DNA of 32,829 nucleotides from Acrasis kona (GCA_026419775.2 JAOPGA020001821.1:1-32829), one strand, 5' to 3'. Shown: positions 9,001-21,401, counted from the stretch's first letter. The notes: generated from the letters alone by a model not told the origin. Numbers and translations are program-made.

Positions 9001-12000
9001 ATGTTGGAAGCAGTCCTTGCAGAATTTAACCATCAATCCAATCTTAAAAGAGGAACATTGTCTGTTCAATCAGAACTTGCAGACCCACTCAAACGCACAA
9101 TCAACACCCTTATCGACTTTAATTATCACGAAGGTAATCCATCATCACCAACTTTAACTCATTAAGGTGTAGATAATGCGGACAGTTCCCCATCGAAGGA
9201 AAGCAAATACCTCTTGAAAATCGAGTGCATCAAATCGATTTACGAATACGCTACCAAAGTACTCTCCAACTCAAACATGAAAGACCTTTGCAGCATTTGT
9301 GATGTGCTAAGACATTTATTTTGCAACAGATCATACATGATTAAAACAGAAGAGGATACATTTAAAAGTAACCATCAACCAACACAAACACTAACATCAA
9401 CTAGCATTATTCAAAACATTTTCAGGCGCCATCAGCAACAAGATTGATTTGGGCAGCATGGTCCAAGTAGCCTCCGCGATGGAATCGCTAATCCAAAACT
9501 ACAACAAAGACTACAATAAATCAATCGTCAAACAATTATCAGAGTTCTACAAGACGTATTTCTGCGAAAATCAATTCCGTTACAATTCAGGTATGGACAG
9601 AGTGGACCAAAACATTATCAAGTCGCTACTACATTATTCCATTCGTTGCGCAAAAGATTATTCATCAGAAATATTGGATCTATCCGATCACATTGTAACG
9701 GGCCTATGTAGGATATGGACCAACACTAGTAACGATCAGACCAAAATTACCATTTGTCAATTCCTCCGACTCGATGTGAGATTGTTCCGTATCGAAAGCA
9801 TCAACCCACCTAAATTCACTCATGAACTTTATAATGTAATAAGAGACAACTTGAATCAAAAAAATCAATCTCATTTGTTTAGCTCCCATACAAAAAAGTA
9901 ATTTTTTATTTGTCATCATTTTTAATGATTTTGAATAGTTTGACCATTCGCGAAAAGAATGAACAAGAAGAAAAGAGAAAAATCTTTATGGACCTGGCAG
10001 CCGATGTGCTCTACTTGAACATTGTCGATCAGAACAAACAACCAAGTGATTCCGAACAACAACAAGTCGCGAAAAAGAGAAGAATCAATACGGTAATGGA
10101 TGACATTAAACAAGTATTGGATGACCGATCAGAAGTGAGTAGCTTTGATCGTCAATTAGTAAATTGGTCACAAGCCATTTCAATCCTCTTACAAAAACAT
10201 TCATCGAAATTACCGATCGAATTACTAATCATCATTTCCAAACAAATGTGTAGAATCGTTGATGCTAATTATCCACCTCAACGTTTATTGGACGACATCA
10301 GGAGCCAACTCGTAATGAATACTCACGAAAGTGCACTTTGTTGTTTATACAGCATTGCATCATGTCAGAATGATCGAGTGATTCAATCAGAGTTTGAATT
10401 CTGGTCCATTGATTTACCAAAGGTTATTGTTTTATTTTTGAGTAATGAAATGAAGGAACTAAAGATTATGAAGAGAGGTTTATTGTTATTGAGTCAATTA
10501 CACTTTAAAACAAAATCCAAACAAATGCTATCCTTGAAATCACAATATTTTAATCAACCATTAAATGTATGTGACGAGAGTTTGATTTATGTGATTAGGT
10601 TATTAACTGGAGGTGATGAATCATTAATTGACATTGATTATCATCAATTAATGATTTGGATGTTGAGTTGTTTGAAACATGTTGTTTCTGCACAAAGTGT
10701 TCCTAATCAAGTATCTCATTCGATTTTATCTCATGCTTTATTGTGTCTTATTAAACGAATCGATCCTTTGCTCGCTCATCACGATACTATCATCAATCAA
10801 ATCACAATGGATGATTTTGAATCCTTTTTATTAGAATTAACGCTCATGGTGAATCCATTTGATCAAGTCATCACCAATACTACTATCGCTTCTACTACTA
10901 CTAATAAAGATGTCATGCAATCCAATAACGATAATGATCACTTTAACCACTCTTGTTTAGAATCGCTCATGGATCAATGTCGTATATTGTGTTTGGAATA
11001 TATGGACGATCAACCTTCTAATTCACCACAAGAAGAAAAGAGAATAAGAGTAAAGAAGAAGGCAGCGACTGATTTTGTAGTGGATCGTATTTGTCACATG
11101 ATGAACTTTTGTTCAACATTAATTTGTATGATTCAACAATGGCCACAATTATTGAAATTTGAAACGAGTAGTCATGAATCAATCATTGTGTTGTTGGTTA
11201 AAATCATGAAGCATTTACCTCATTTATTATTGGAGTTATCCAATGATACAGGTGCTTGGTTCAAATCAATGATTAGTTTTCATAAGGCATTATCTTTTTG
11301 TTTGAGTTGTCATCGTGTGAAACAAGAATTGAGCATTCCCACAGAAATGTCCTTTTATGACGTTAGAAAACATTTAATTGCTCAAATGACATTGGTAACC
11401 AATCAATTGTCAAAAACGAACGAATCAAATTTAAATGATTCTGATCATGATGTGAGCGCTATTCATTTGGACGATGATCTAGATGACGAAATGTCTAATA
11501 GTCAACACAGCACATCCATGTCATCAACTTCCATGTCACCTGGTCATTCCATGCTCATTAGTTCACAAACACAACGTGATTTCTTGACCCAATCCTTTCA
11601 AATCTTGTGTGCATTAAGCGAATTGTGTCCACATGCTTCCAAATCCATTTGTGATTCCATCGTGAATGGTATTTATGATCACACTTGGTTAATTTCATTA
11701 CAGTTCCAATCATGTAGTGCCATGGCATCGCTCAACACTTGTTACTCTCGCGTACAATGTAAAGAAAAGTTGCCCACTAAAATGGGAGATGACAAATCGT
11801 TTTGTATGTTATTGGATGTCCTAGCAATCATGTGCAAAGGATTATCAAATCCTTCTCAACAACAAGATGAAGATGATAATCTACAAGTAATCAATACCAT
11901 TTGCATCATGTTACAGAATTTAATCAATCAACTAACGAATCATAAATTAACTCAAAATGTAAGAATATCACTAGCAAAGTGTCTTGAACACGCCATCATG

Positions 12001-15000
12001 ATTCCAAATCAAATCATTTTGGACACTTCAAAGAGTGCCGTTCACTATTTAATCAAAGATTCTTGTTACGACGTGAGAGTAGCCGCCAGTAATATCGTTC
12101 CTTGTTTATTAAGGAGATCAATCGATTCGTTCGATCAAATTGTAATGGATTTGGAATCCATTTTGAAAGAAAAGAATTCCGATAAGAGTTTATCTGCCCT
12201 GTTGACCCTCACAAAGATGGCATGTGATGGCAATGTCAATATAGAGAGAAGAGTCTTGTTAATTGTATGTAAATTATATGCAGATGATGGTTTTATGGAT
12301 CAATCGATATTGGATCAAATCATTGAGTGTTTGGCCAAAAAATATCATTACAAACAAAAATCAGAATTGATGGTTGATCACTTGGAGTATTTATGGAAGG
12401 AATGGACGAGTGGTGAACATTATTCGAATCAATCACCTAACGCTAGTGCTACTTTATCAAATCGTTCTTCCAATCAATCATCTTCTGTGAATCAAAGTAA
12501 TACCAGTAATGGAACAACTGTCAAGAAGAGAAAGAGAAATGCAATGGAGGCCATTTTCGAAGATTCATCCGATGAGGAACAAGAACAAGATTTGGATGAA
12601 TCTTCCATTCAAAATTCAAAAATTGAAAATGAATCAATTGATCACGACCAACCATCAAAATTAACAATTGATGATTTCCCACTCTCCTTATTCAACGTAT
12701 CAGATTTATCACAATTTATTAAAATTTATGGTCACATCACATTACCGATTTTAATCACCAACAAGAACAAATCAATCATCACCAACATTCCAGATTACAA
12801 ATCTCATTTAACTACCCATCTTGCTTCCCTCTACGCACGTTGCATTTTGGATTCCAATTCATCCACGACCATCAATGATTCATTCTTGTTACAATTATTC
12901 AACAAGAAAGAATTTACGAATTCGCAAATTACCCAACATGCCGATCACATCATTTTGAATATCATCACATCATTTACATTCAACAAGAACCAAATGGAAA
13001 AGGCATTAATTGCATTGTGTGATGTATTGAATTGTGGTACCATACCCAATCTATTCAAATCAACAAAAGGAAGAATCTATAATATTTTATTAAGCATTCA
13101 CGAATCATCCATTCAATCTCATCGGTTATTTACTAAACGTTGTTATTTCGATTCTCTACAGTGGTTAGTAACTGAATGGATGGGTATCGATAACTTACGT
13201 ATTGCTAGTACATTACGATACGTTATTCATATTTTATTGACCATCAATAAACACTCTAGAAATAATCATCATGATGATGAAAATGATTTGGTGTTTAGAG
13301 AATCAATATGTGGGTGTTTAAAGAAGGTGATGACCATGGTTCATGATAACGACGATGGTGATTCGGAACATGAAAAGGAAATCATGTCCAGTGCCAGAAG
13401 AATCATGACCGAAATGATCAAATCCATTTCCAATTTGGAGAACATCACTTCTTCAAATGCCTATGGTGTTTTAAATGTATTACTAAGTGATCAAAACCCA
13501 CAAAAAATCTCATTACATCGCATGGCTGTCGAATTGTTACCGATGGAACTAATTGATTTGATCAACGAGTGTAAAAAATCATGTCAACTACACGACGATC
13601 AAAACAAACAACAAAGTATCGAACATCACATTCAAATGTTCCTTGATGAACAACAATCGGGAGGTACCAGTAGTGGATTATCTTCTCTGGTAAATGTATT
13701 GGAAACACGTCGTGGAGAATTAGCCATTCAATTACAATCAACGAGCGATCAAAATACTCGATTGAATTCGTTATTATCCAAACTATCATTCAAATTAACT
13801 AGATTATGTAGAGAAGAACAAGATAAAATCATAAAGGGATCCACCAGTCATTTGATTCAATTAACATGTAAATGCTTAGGTAGTATTGGATTGTTAATGA
13901 GCGGAACACAAGATTTGGAAAATACATCCTCCAGCGATGGAGAATTCGATACGTTTCATTTACATGATTTGAGCGATTATAAAATCAATATATTGAGGGT
14001 GTTAAATGGTTATTTAATCCATCATGACGTAAAGCTAGTCATGATCGTATGCGATGTTTTACAAAAGGTGCTGAACACGAAGAGCGGTAAACAAGCGTTT
14101 CAAAACATTTCTTCGAGTAATGATTTGAAATTGTATTTACAACCATTCACTTGTTTATGGACGTTTCATAACCAATCATCGTTGTTAATTCATCATAAAG
14201 ATGAATTGAAACCATTTAGTGATGAATTGTATAATCGATCCAAACAATCTCATTCTGAATGGATAAAGAATGTTTGTTATTCGTTGATATCCAATGGCGA
14301 TGTACAAGATGACATGTTGAGAGCATGTGCACCCATTTGTTTATACAAGAGTTCATTTGCAGAGTTATTGTTCCCCATGTGTATATTAGATATTTCCACC
14401 AATAAGAATCAATTGGATTACTCTAAAAAATTATCAGCGTTGATCGAAAATCATGTCCTGAATGCACAACATCAAGATGAGGAGTGGTCTCGTACCGTTC
14501 GATTGATCATTGCAACATTAAATGCACTTCATGGAAAATATAGACAAGAAATGATGAATAATCAAGTCACCAAATCTACAAACACAACCACAGCGAGTCC
14601 ATACTGGATGTGTATATCTCCCATGGTCATTTCACAAGCATCGCTCAAGGCCAATAGTGCCCACAGTGCTTTGTTATTTGCTGAACTCTCCTTTGAAAAG
14701 GACCACGTTCTTCAATGTCTAAAAAGTGATTTGGAATTCGAACACGATGCTAAATTAAACGAGAATTTATTATTGAGTGCATATGGTTGCATGGATGAAC
14801 CAGATGGTATTTATGGCGTCAATAGAAAGTATGGCATTCATAGCCAATTACTTACTTATCGACACGAATGTGATCTGTCACGATCGTTGGGTACATTTGA
14901 TGTATTGTCCCATCATGATTCCAATTCCAATCTATTGGGTATTTTGACATGTTTAAAAAACATGGGAAATGACTTTGTGGCCAATACTTTTGTGAATGGA

Positions 15001-17922
15001 TTAGAATTGCAGCAGCAATCAAAAATAATTGTAATGGATCCACTAGAGATTCAAGAATTGAAATTTGAACAATTGTGGAGGAACTTTATCATCAATAATT
15101 CTAACACTAACCAACAAGATTCGAATCACACTCAACAACAGCAACAACAACCATTTGGTTTTCATCAGAGCTTATATAATTGTTTGTTGTGTTTACAATC
15201 GGGTGATGAATTAAAAATCAAATCCATCCTGGATCACATTCATCCAAAATTAATTACATCCATCGTATCATCCACTCCATCTACTATTTACAATCACATT
15301 GCACACTTACAAATGATATTCGAAATACAAACAGCATTCGATCGAACTCACAAGAATAGCGATTGTCAATTAATGATTGGAACGAGAGGCATCAAAATTG
15401 ATTCTCATCGATTAGAATACGTGGAGCCCATTCTAACGCTAAGAAAATCAATCATTAGAGCGATGCAAAGGGAAGATATCGTCACTAGTCATGTCACCAG
15501 AGTGGCATGTATGGCACGTAAGGAGGGCCATTTAACGCTAGCTGATAACCTTGTCAAATCGATCATGGCCAATAATCCAAATCAAAGTGGTCCATGGATG
15601 TTAGAAGAGGCTCGAATTCTATGGAAGAGGGGCCAAGTCGATTCTGCAATCAACGTTGCTAAATTCTTGATGCACAATTGTAATCAAGCAAAGGACGCTC
15701 ACACCTTGAACCTCAAAGGTGATGCCGCTCGTTTGTGTGGTAAATGGATGGGACAAGCCGGTGCACTCAACAGCACACAAATTATAGAAAAGTATCTCAA
15801 AGTATCCATCCAACAATCCAACGATGCTTTCAAATCCTATTACACGCTTGCAAAATACATGGATTCTCTATTACAGTCAGCAACCAGGAAACTAAAATCA
15901 GAAGAATATACAAGAAGCGAAAAGCTATTGCAACAAAATCAAGATTTAATGGCAGAATACAAATCTCATTTGAGTAAATTAAAGAGTTCAAAATCACAAA
16001 CAGTGAGCAATAATCTGCAAAGGAACATTGATACGTTACAAAGGAACATTAACGAACAAAAAAATGCCAATCAAGAATTAATCACGTCCATCAAAGAATA
16101 CTTGAAATCAACAATGAAGTATTATGCATTAACTGCATGTGCAGGCGATGATCACGATCTACACGTCATCTTTCGAATCGTTTCGCTATGGTTCAATCAC
16201 AAGGATAATAAGGAAGTGAACTACTTGTTTCATAATGCAGTATTCGGTGATTCCAAATCACCGCCTTCTTCTTCTACTTCGTTACAATCCAATTTGATAC
16301 CCTCTAGAAAATTCATACCGCTAATCTATCAAATAGCAAGTCGATTATCGACCATCAAATCAAATTCCAAATTTGAAATTGTGGTTCAAAAAGTGGTCAA
16401 GTTAATTTGTTCACAACATGCTCATCATTCGTTATATCAAGTATTGGCGCTCAAAAATGGAGCCAACATTGATCAAAACACTGTGAAACAAAGAGGTAAG
16501 AATGGTCATCATGCAATCGATCAAGATAAAATCAACGCTGCCACCAACATTATACAAGAATTGAAAGCAATCGAAGCCATTAAACAAGTGGTGGAACAAT
16601 CAGAGTTATTAGTGGACGCTTACATACAATTAGCAAACTTACATTTGGACGCTAAGCAATATCGATCGCACACCGATAAGATTCAATTAAACAACAAGAT
16701 GGCCATTTGTAAAATATCAAATTTAAATAAGATTATCGTACCCACTTTGGAGATTAGTCACCTTCATCAACACTCATCTTCATCATATCCAACCATTAGT
16801 AAGTTCGATTCTGGATTTAGGTTAGCAGGTGGTGTGAATTTACCAAAAATCATTTCTTGTATAGGTAGCGATGGAAGGGAGAATAGACAATTAGTTAAAG
16901 GTAAAGACGACATGAGACAAGATGCGGTGATGCAACAAATCTTTGGATTGGTGAATCAATTATTATCTCACGATAATGAATCAAGTAGGAAACACTTGAG
17001 AGTGAGAACTTATCGAGTGATTCCATTAACACCCGATACAGGTGTATTGGGATTCGTAGAGCACACCATGCCAATGGCAGAGTGGTTAGTGGGCACCACT
17101 AGAAATCACACCACGGGCGCTCATCATCGATACCGCCCCAAGGATCAAGAATATACAAAAGTGAGGCAAGCTATGGCTGTAGAAAAGAAGAATGATGCAG
17201 AAAGGTTGCAATTCTTCAATAAGACTTGTGAATTGTTTAAACCAGTCATGCATCATTTCTTTTGTGAGAAATTTACTCAGCCGAGAGAATGGTTCTATAA
17301 GAGATTGAACTATAAGAGAAGCGTGGCCAGTAATTCCATCGTTGGGTTCGTGATGGGCATTGGCGATCGACACGCTCATAACATTTTATTGGACGTACAA
17401 ACAGCAGAGTGCGTTCATATTGATTTGGGTATTGCTTTTGATCAGGGCAAGACGTTGCCCACGCCGGAGCTTGTTCCGTTCCGATTGACAAGAGATGTGG
17501 TGGATGGATTTGGTGTGATGGGCGTGGAAGGTGTTTTTCGGAGATGTGCAGAGGCCACGATGAGCGTGTTGCGTAGAAATGTGGACTTGTTGGTGTTGAT
17601 TGTGGAAGTGTTTATTCATGATCCATTGTATCGATGGAGCGTGTCGCCAATAGCTGCGTTGACTTTGCAGCGTGTTCATGGAACTGGAGTGGATGATGAT
17701 GACGATGATGTGAGTGAGTACGGTGGTGCGAATCAGGCCACTACCAATGAATCGAGAAATAGAGATGCTGAGAGTGCCTTGTTGAGATTGAAAGAGAAGT
17801 TAATGGGTTATGAGAATGGCGAGAGTTTGGGAGTGAGAGGTCAAGTTGATAAGTTAATCAACGAGGCAACAAGTCATGAAAATTTATCGAAAATGTTCCA
17901 CGGTTGGAGTTCCTTTTTATAA
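9001..17922 (+). CDS. ATM: ATM/Tel1 checkpoint kinase (PI3K-related protein kinase)
   Basis: ATM phosphorylates SQ/TQ sites after DNA double-strand breaks. Exons are 9001-9133, about 9173-9367, about 9405-9897 and 9939-17922, giving about 2,930 aa (human ATM 3,056). Intron 1 could end at 9166 or 9172, and intron 2 at 9404 or 9425. All choices keep frame, and I prefer those giving 37-39 nt. The N-terminal two thirds are helical repeats with Ser/Asn- and acid-rich inserts. The FAT region starts near residue 1840, with the ATM-like stretch GCMDEPDGIYG. The kinase domain starts near 2570 (GGVNLPKIISC, then RQLVKGKDDMRQD), with catalytic GIGDRHAHNILLD near 2740 and HIDLGIAF following. The FATC ends the protein (ENLSKMFHGWSSFL). 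LPTPELVPFRLTRD and GVMGVEGVFRRC are ATM signatures rather than ATR, TOR or SMG1. I cannot see a clear TAN motif. All known catalytic residues are present. Confidence 0.92.
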
Positions 17923-17930
17923 AATGTTGA

Positions 17931-17936
17931 TTTATT
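17931..17936 (-). terminator. Poly(A) signal of the RidA gene, between convergent stops
   Basis: On the minus strand AATAAA lies 12 bases after the RidA stop and only 8 bases from the ATM stop. The 25 bases between the two stops must serve both 3' ends. Confidence 0.4.
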
Positions 17937-17947
17937 AAAATGATTTT

Positions 17948-18502
17948 TTATATTCCGGCTACACATTTGAACTCTACTTTGGCTCCGATTGGCAGTGCTG
18001 TTATGCTGTAGGCAACTCTTGATGGGAATTCGCTCTTGAAAACTTGTGAAAGAATTAACAATGGTGATTGGTGATTTGTTACTTACCTTGGGCGTATACA
18101 ACGTTGACTCTGGCGAAATCGTTAATGTCTGTTAGAAGGACTGTGCAGTCTAAAACTTTATCCAAACTTGAACCTGCAGCTTCGAGAATGTGACCAATGT
18201 TTTTCAAAGCCTATTGTTATATTGTGACATAGTCAAGCTATTGAACTTACTTGACCAGCTTGCTCTGTAACGTTGTTGGAGATCAACTTTCCAGTGGATC
18301 GTAGCATACCAAGCTGACCACTAACATAAACAGTGTTACCGTACTTGACTCCTTGACTGTATGGTCCTACAAGGTTGTGAGTCGATGTTGTTTGGCTACA
18401 CTTACCAATAGGGACGGGTGCGAGATCAGAGTTAATTATCTCTTTCTTCTGGCAGGCAACAACAGCGACGAATAGTGCAATAAGGATGAGTTTTGTGTTC
18501 AT
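17948..18502 (-). CDS. RidA/YjgF/UK114-family protein with signal peptide
   Basis: RidA proteins are trimeric enamine/imine deaminases that clear reactive 2-aminoacrylate-type products of PLP enzymes. Exons (minus order) are 18502-18406, 18366-18251, 18210-18087 and 18042-17948, with introns of 39, 40 and 44 nt, giving 143 aa. The joins restore family motifs: APVPI joins [18 protein letters not shown], and VNVVYAQ joins [18 protein letters not shown]. The Arg in PSRVAY corresponds to the substrate-carboxylate-binding Arg. The first 20 or so residues ([18 protein letters not shown]) look like a cleavable secretion signal, whereas most RidA proteins are cytosolic or mitochondrial. The core has full length, so the enzyme is probably active but in the secretory route or outside the cell. 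It converges on ATM. Confidence 0.85.
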
Positions 18503-18721
18503 TTTATTGTGAATTTTGTGTGGTTATTGATTGATTTAAAATTATTCCTCGGTCATATATCGGAGATATTTCACCGTGGAGAGGAGGTCGAAGAGGACTG
18601 TCTTAAACCAGGTTACAAAACTCGCGATTTGCAAAAAGTATCACATTGCTCTACCTTAATATTTTATTGGCACTACGATACCACATCAAGCATCTAACTA
18701 TGTGATCAAGTACCTTTAAAA

Positions 18722-18979
18722 ATGAAGTATAATTTTATTTTGTTTATTTTACTTTTTGATTCAAGTTTAATTCGCTTACATCACTTATGGCTAAAAGCTC
18801 CAATGGTAAGTGACCGCCTTGACCTTGTTTCTGGTCCAGAAACAGAATTTGATGGTACATTGTTGAGAGCTTTTAATCGTAGAGGGATTGGTGTAAATGC
18901 TGTGTTAACTGCTCTGCTGATTAGAGGTGTTTGTCTCGGTCGTAGGTCCATAGATTTACAGTTTAATATGTCACTTTGA
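18722..18979 (+). CDS. Hypothetical short secreted or membrane-anchored protein (weak)
   Basis: An 85-aa frame starts in an A-rich context (TTTAAAAATGAAG) like other starts in the window. The first 20 residues, rich in Phe/Leu/Ile, resemble a signal peptide or anchor. The rest matches nothing I know. GTAAGT follows codon 28, but splicing to the nearest AG leads quickly to a stop, so the unspliced reading is given. It overlaps an opposing frame; at most one is likely real. Confidence 0.2.
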   Translation: MKYNFILFILLFDSSLIRLHHLWLKAPMVSDRLDLVSGPETEFDGTLLRAFNRRGIGVNAVLTALLIRGVCLGRRSIDLQFNMSL

Positions 18980-19176
18980 CTCAACAACAGTGGCACATTT
19001 TTATCTCGGTCTAGGCTCAAAGTCACTGAGCTATGTCTTCTAGACTCACACCGACGCCTTTCTTGGCAGGCGTTCTCTGTGTAAGAGATTGTATGCCTTG
19101 AATCATGTGTTGTTATTGAAGGTAACAGACCAGGTCTTTTATATAAACTCAAATCAATAAAAGTCAGCTCCTTCAT
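18781..19176 (-). CDS. Hypothetical 131-aa frame (weak)
   Basis: This frame is rich in Arg, Ser and Leu, with no domain, signal peptide or repeat. It has the length of a small gene but overlaps an opposing frame with a better start, and no homology is recognised. It may be chance. Confidence 0.18.
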   Translation of the reverse strand: MKELTFIDLSLYKRPGLLPSITTHDSRHTISYTENACQERRRCESRRHSSVTLSLDRDKNVPLLLSQSDILNCKSMDLRPRQTPLISRAVNTAFTPIPLRLKALNNVPSNSVSGPETRSRRSLTIGAFSHK

Positions 19177-19393
19177 TGTGTTCTTGCTGCTATTTCATTA
19201 AAAACTGAGCGGGCTTCCCGTATTCGCCCGTTTCATATTATATACCTAGAAATAACCGCAATAGGCTTCACGATACATAAATAATGCCTTCGTTCAACTT
19301 TTTTGAACTCAACGGACCCCGTAATAATATTGTAATCTAGACTGATTCATGAGTTGCCTCAAGAGAACTGTTAGTTTATTAGTAGATACAAGG

Positions 19394-19801
19394 TTAGTGG
19401 AATGTATTTGGAGGTAGGATTGACACCATATTTTCAAATTCTTCTTTTTCCAGTTTCAATCCCATGGTTCGCAACACATGTTTCAACTCCTTTTCTGTAA
19501 CTTGTCCATTCTTATCCTTGTCAAAAACCAAAAATGCATCTCGTAGCTCCTTTTCAATGTATGTGTCCTTTACTTCTTTCGCCATTAGAAGCAAGAAATT
19601 ATCAAATGTTATATTGTCTGAATTCTCTGAGACAAGGTCTTTTATAAGGACTTTAACTTCCTCATCCGTCTTTTTGTTCCCTAAAACCCTTAACACAGTT
19701 CTTACTTCTTTCTTGCTAATGGTACCATCTCCATCACTATCAAACAAACTAAAAGCCTCCAAGAATTCGGCTTTTTGGGAGTCAGACAGGGATTCTGTCA
19801 T
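19394..19801 (-). CDS. Calmodulin-like EF-hand protein, fourth EF-hand missing
   Basis: This intron-less 135-aa protein is collinear with calmodulin/centrin (about 149-170 aa). EF-hand 1 (DSDGDGTISKKE, about residues 22-33) and EF-hand 3 (DKDKNGQVTEKE, about 94-105) have complete calcium loops. EF-hand 2 (about 58-70, around SENSDNITFDNF) has lost its acidic ligands. The chain stops in the entering helix of EF-hand 4 (EFENMVSILPPNTFH), so that loop is absent. I looked for an exon restoring EF-4 beyond an intron-like GTGTCA...AACAG and found none. It probably binds two calcium ions. It is divergently transcribed from the secreted propeller gene across 254 bp. A minus-strand AATAAA follows the stop. 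Confidence 0.75.
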   Translation of the reverse strand: MTESLSDSQKAEFLEAFSLFDSDGDGTISKKEVRTVLRVLGNKKTDEEVKVLIKDLVSENSDNITFDNFLLLMAKEVKDTYIEKELRDAFLVFDKDKNGQVTEKELKHVLRTMGLKLEKEEFENMVSILPPNTFH

Positions 19802-20055
19802 GAGAAAGTTGACTAATCATTACAATCAATTATAACTTTTGCATAAAACAAGAGGTAGTAAGGTTCTTATATCTGACAGAAGCTTTAACCAATAGGACCT
19901 ACTTTTCGCAATTAATTCCTCTGTTGGCTGCTCCCAAATTAGTCGTTTTGTAAAAAAGCGGGTCGGTGGGTGTCCGGTTTCCCGACTGCGGAAATTTCGG
20001 GTTCAGTTTGTTTTAAATCCGAGGCTCTTACGCAACAACAAAGTACAATAACGAA
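19802..20055. promoter_or_regulatory. Divergent promoter between calmodulin-like and propeller genes
   Basis: These 254 bases lie between two start codons facing away from each other. A GC-rich island at about 19955-20010, unlike the AT-rich rest, contains GGGTCGG...CCCGAC, which can fold into a short stem, and TTTCCCGACTGCGG with TTTCGGG behind it. A related TTCCCGTATTCGCCCG occurs at about 19215-19230, downstream of the calmodulin-like gene. These could be transcription-factor sites; I cannot name the factor. Confidence 0.35.
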
Positions 20056-21400
20056 ATGAGAGCTATATTGTTGGTTGGGTTGTTAGCTTTGATAGGTCAT
20101 TCCATACAATGTAAGAGAAAATTCTTGTTAATAATTACTCACACAAGCAGATAACGTCCCCAAATATTTCATTGGAGGTTCATTTAACAATGTGTCCACA
20201 AACCAGCAAAGTGCTCCAAACTCTGCGAATTTTGTCTCAATCTCCATGGCTAATAGTCAATACACCGCTCTAAACTCTGGTACAAACGGACCTGTTATAT
20301 CAATCGCAAAGGATGGATGTGGGAACATTTATTTGGCTGGAACCTTCTCACAAGCCGGTGGGGTTGCAGTCAGTGGACTTGCGTACTACAACTCAAACTC
20401 AAACAGTTACTCAGCCGTCCCCAACTTTAACATTAGTGGAACCACAGTAACAGCAGTAACAACAGACTGCACTGGTGCCGTATCCTGCGGTGCATGCAAA
20501 GTGGCTGTCGCTGGTGTTTTCGAACTTAACACACCATCTGGTGTTGCCAAAAACATTGCCGTGATGGTTGGTGGCAACTGGTATCCTTTAGGAGACGCAA
20601 CAGAAACAGCAGCTCTGCTAGGAGTTAGTACTCTGAAATTCGGAGGATCCGTTCTCTATGTTGGAGGTGCATTCGCAAACCTATTCAGATTTGCTACATT
20701 AGACATTGCACAAACAGGTACCACCGTCACAGGAGTCACCGCATCGTGGAAATCTTCCAACATTACTTTCACTGCAACTATGAACGACGTCTTCGTAGGA
20801 GGAGTGATTCCGTCAGTCAAAGAGATTGTAGTTGTTCAAGGAGCAGGTGTTTATTTCGGAGGTAACTTTTTAAGCAGCGTATGCAACTATGTCTGTGTAT
20901 ACAATCTCCAGACATCAACCTTCCAATCTGTAGGTACGAGCGACAATGCCATCATTGGAATAGTTTATGGAATGAGCTTTGACAACAGCACACTATTGTA
21001 CGCTTCTGGTAAATTTGATACCACTAAGAAAGATGCACCCTTCGTTGCTGTGACTAGGGTTGCTGCTAATAGTGTCGCGGGAGATGGATGGCGTGCAACC
21101 GGATACCAATGGTCTGTGTTACAACCATCCGGTGGTTTCGCTTACAAGATTGAGGCCATCGATAGTAGATTCTATGCTTATTCAACAGGAAGCTACGCTG
21201 TAACAGTACCTGGAGGTTTGGCTTTCTTCTATGATGCCGATGTTCGTATTCCTTTCCCATTCGCCAAGAACACGCCAAACAGCAACTACAACTACTTGTC
21301 AATAGTTAATGTTCCTGTTAACGGGTCAGGAGTTCTAGCCTCTAACTTTACACTTGTAATGCTTTGCGTCATCTTATTCTTGTTCTTTGTTCAACAATAA
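20056..21400 (+). CDS. Secreted Rax2-like beta-propeller protein, probably membrane-anchored
   Basis: Exons are 20056-20110 and 20151-21400, with a 40-nt intron inside the codons after the signal peptide, giving 434 aa. MRAILLVGLLALIGHSIQ is a signal peptide. The mature part has about six units of the form [LIV]Y[LVFA]GG.F....G...A.Y/V (YFIGGSFNNVS, IYLAGTFSQAGG, LYVGGAFANL, VYFGGNFLSSV, LLYASGKFD). This pattern is shared with fungal Rax2 (cortical polarity marker) and related delta-60/kelch-like propellers. A C-terminal hydrophobic run (FTLVMLCVILFLFF) after NGSGVLASN suggests a GPI-addition signal or tail anchor; short charged residues are lacking after it, which favours GPI. Function is unknown; surface display is inferred. 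The stop is embedded in AATAAA. Confidence 0.75.
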
Positions 21401-21401
21401 A
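21396..21401 (+). terminator. Poly(A) signal overlapping the propeller-gene stop
   Basis: The TAA stop at 21398-21400 is part of AATAAA. A second AATAAA lies about 50 bases downstream and may be an alternative site. Confidence 0.5.

Larger units (their letters stand above)
18503..19393. other. 891-base stretch without a secure gene
   Basis: This lies between the RidA start (upstream side) and the calmodulin-like stop. It must contain the RidA promoter. It holds two weak open frames on opposite strands (listed separately), a 17-base near-perfect palindrome GTTTCTGGTCCAGAAAC at about 18828-18844, and two similar TCTCGGTC-TAGG stretches at about 18935 and 19005. A small GC-rich hairpin (GCGGGC/GCCCGT) lies at about 19209-19230. 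I see no RNA gene. Confidence 0.5.

Noticed and set aside
9368-9425. 58-nt version of ATM intron 2
   Set aside because: In frame and possible, but an acceptor at 9404 after a CTAAC branch-like site gives 37 nt, the usual length here; kept only as an alternative.
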